6,646 bases of DNA from Deltaproteobacteria bacterium (lineage in GTDB: Bacteria > Desulfobacterota > GWC2-55-46 > UBA9637), in the NCBI GenBank assembly GCA_016234985.1, contig JACRNK010000059.1, positions 1 through 6,646 of the forward strand, in the 5' to 3' direction. A program made the translations under genes and the position numbers. The notes under the pieces were generated by a model. That model was not told the origin of the DNA. It saw only the letters and a program-made list of their open reading frames with translations, and searched no databases. Of the stretch, positions 6,205 through 6,646 are shown piece after piece; the first letter of the stretch is position 1, and every line of letters begins with the position of its first letter.

Positions 6205-6646
6205 TACGCATACATATTTCCATAAGGCCTGAGCGAGGCTGGGGTCAGTTTTTTAAATGAGCCTTTCATAATTTCGCCCGGATTAAGGCCAAAGTCCTTA
6301 CAGTAATCTTCAAGATATTCTTTTAGAAGTTTTGTGTCCTCTTCGGTTAAATCCGCAATTCCCACTTCTGCGCCGCAGAGCTTTTTATTAATCTCGCCTC
6401 TTATGAAGATTGTCCCGCCGTGCATGCCTGTGCCGAGGTAATCTCCTACCATAGGCCTGTTATCATTTCCCCGATTAAAGCCTTCGGGGACATGTTTATT
6501 GTCAAGGTTTAACAGTATAAGCGCTCCGCCTGCCATATATTCGCCGAAAAAATCTCCTGCCTTGCCGCCTGCGATAATAACAGGGTTTTGTTTTTTATAT
6601 CCTTTCATGTGAATGCCTACCCTGTAGCCTACATCGCCGCGGATAT
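6201..6646 (-). CDS. Glutamate synthase-type GXGXG-domain protein, C-terminal part (cut by window edge)
   Basis: 147 C-terminal residues are visible; the frame is open to the right edge, and the ATG at 6608 is internal, because IRGDVGYRVGIH directly before it is typical GXGXG-domain sequence. The repeat-type motif GxxGxxxGxxMxGG is clear (GKAGDFFGEYMAGG), followed by GNDNRPMVGDYLGTGMHGG. This right-handed beta-helix domain is the C-terminal domain of glutamate synthase large subunit and of FwdC/FmdC-like proteins. The protein ends after a short tail ([15 protein letters not shown]). It is likely the separate GltB3-type subunit found in archaea and many anaerobic bacteria, but because the N-terminus is missing a full-length GltB cannot be excluded. 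Its stop overlaps the amrA stop, leaving no room for an intrinsic terminator between them. Confidence 0.85.
   Translation of the reverse strand, partial: IRGDVGYRVGIHMKGYKKQNPVIIAGGKAGDFFGEYMAGGALILLNLDNKHVPEGFNRGNDNRPMVGDYLGTGMHGGTIFIRGEINKKLCGAEVGIADLTEEDTKLLKEYLEDYCKDFGLNPGEIMKGSFKKLTPASLRPYGNMYAY

Noticed and set aside
6606..6608. ATG as the true start of the - strand GXGXG protein
   Set aside because: Codons upstream to the window edge (RGDVGYRVGIH) are conserved GXGXG-domain sequence, so the gene continues beyond the window.

Overview
The window carries a bacterial protein quality-control cluster on the + strand: the 3' end of tig (trigger factor), clpP, clpX and lon. A NUDIX hydrolase and an AmmeMemoRadiSam system protein A (AMMECR1-family) gene follow. 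On the - strand at the right edge is the C-terminal part of a stand-alone glutamate-synthase GXGXG-domain protein. Gene order, moderate GC and a split-type GltB GXGXG protein suggest a Nitrospirota (Thermodesulfovibrionia-like) or deltaproteobacterial-grade anaerobe. That placement is inference from memory of gene order and was not tested.

Layout: tig 3' end (to 325), a short heptad-repeat hairpin (316-385), clpP (403-987), an AT-rich imperfect palindrome (995-1135), clpX (from about 1139 to 2371), a 351-bp nested palindrome (2376-2726), lon (2744-5179), a perfect 15-bp-stem palindrome (5187-5217), NUDIX (5238-5681), amrA (5659-6204, overlapping NUDIX by 23 nt), and the convergent GXGXG gene (6201 to the right edge). 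No tRNA, rRNA, CRISPR array or transposase gene was seen.

How the genes work together: trigger factor helps nascent chains fold, ClpX unfolds substrates for the ClpP barrel, and Lon is an independent ATP-dependent protease. The two small downstream genes are probably co-transcribed with each other; their physiological link to the proteases is unknown.

The proteins are conventional; the unusual content is in the gaps. All four gaps from tig through lon to the NUDIX gene contain inverted-repeat DNA. Two of these palindromes share one design despite unrelated sequences: each arm is four 7-bp repeats plus a 2-3 nt remainder. One has only a 5-nt centre. The other encloses a 289-bp interior holding two + and two - copies of a GCTCC-NNN-GGAGC unit. 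The AT-rich palindrome ends exactly at an in-frame stop just before the ClpX zinc finger, and clpX has no canonical start codon that would keep that zinc finger.
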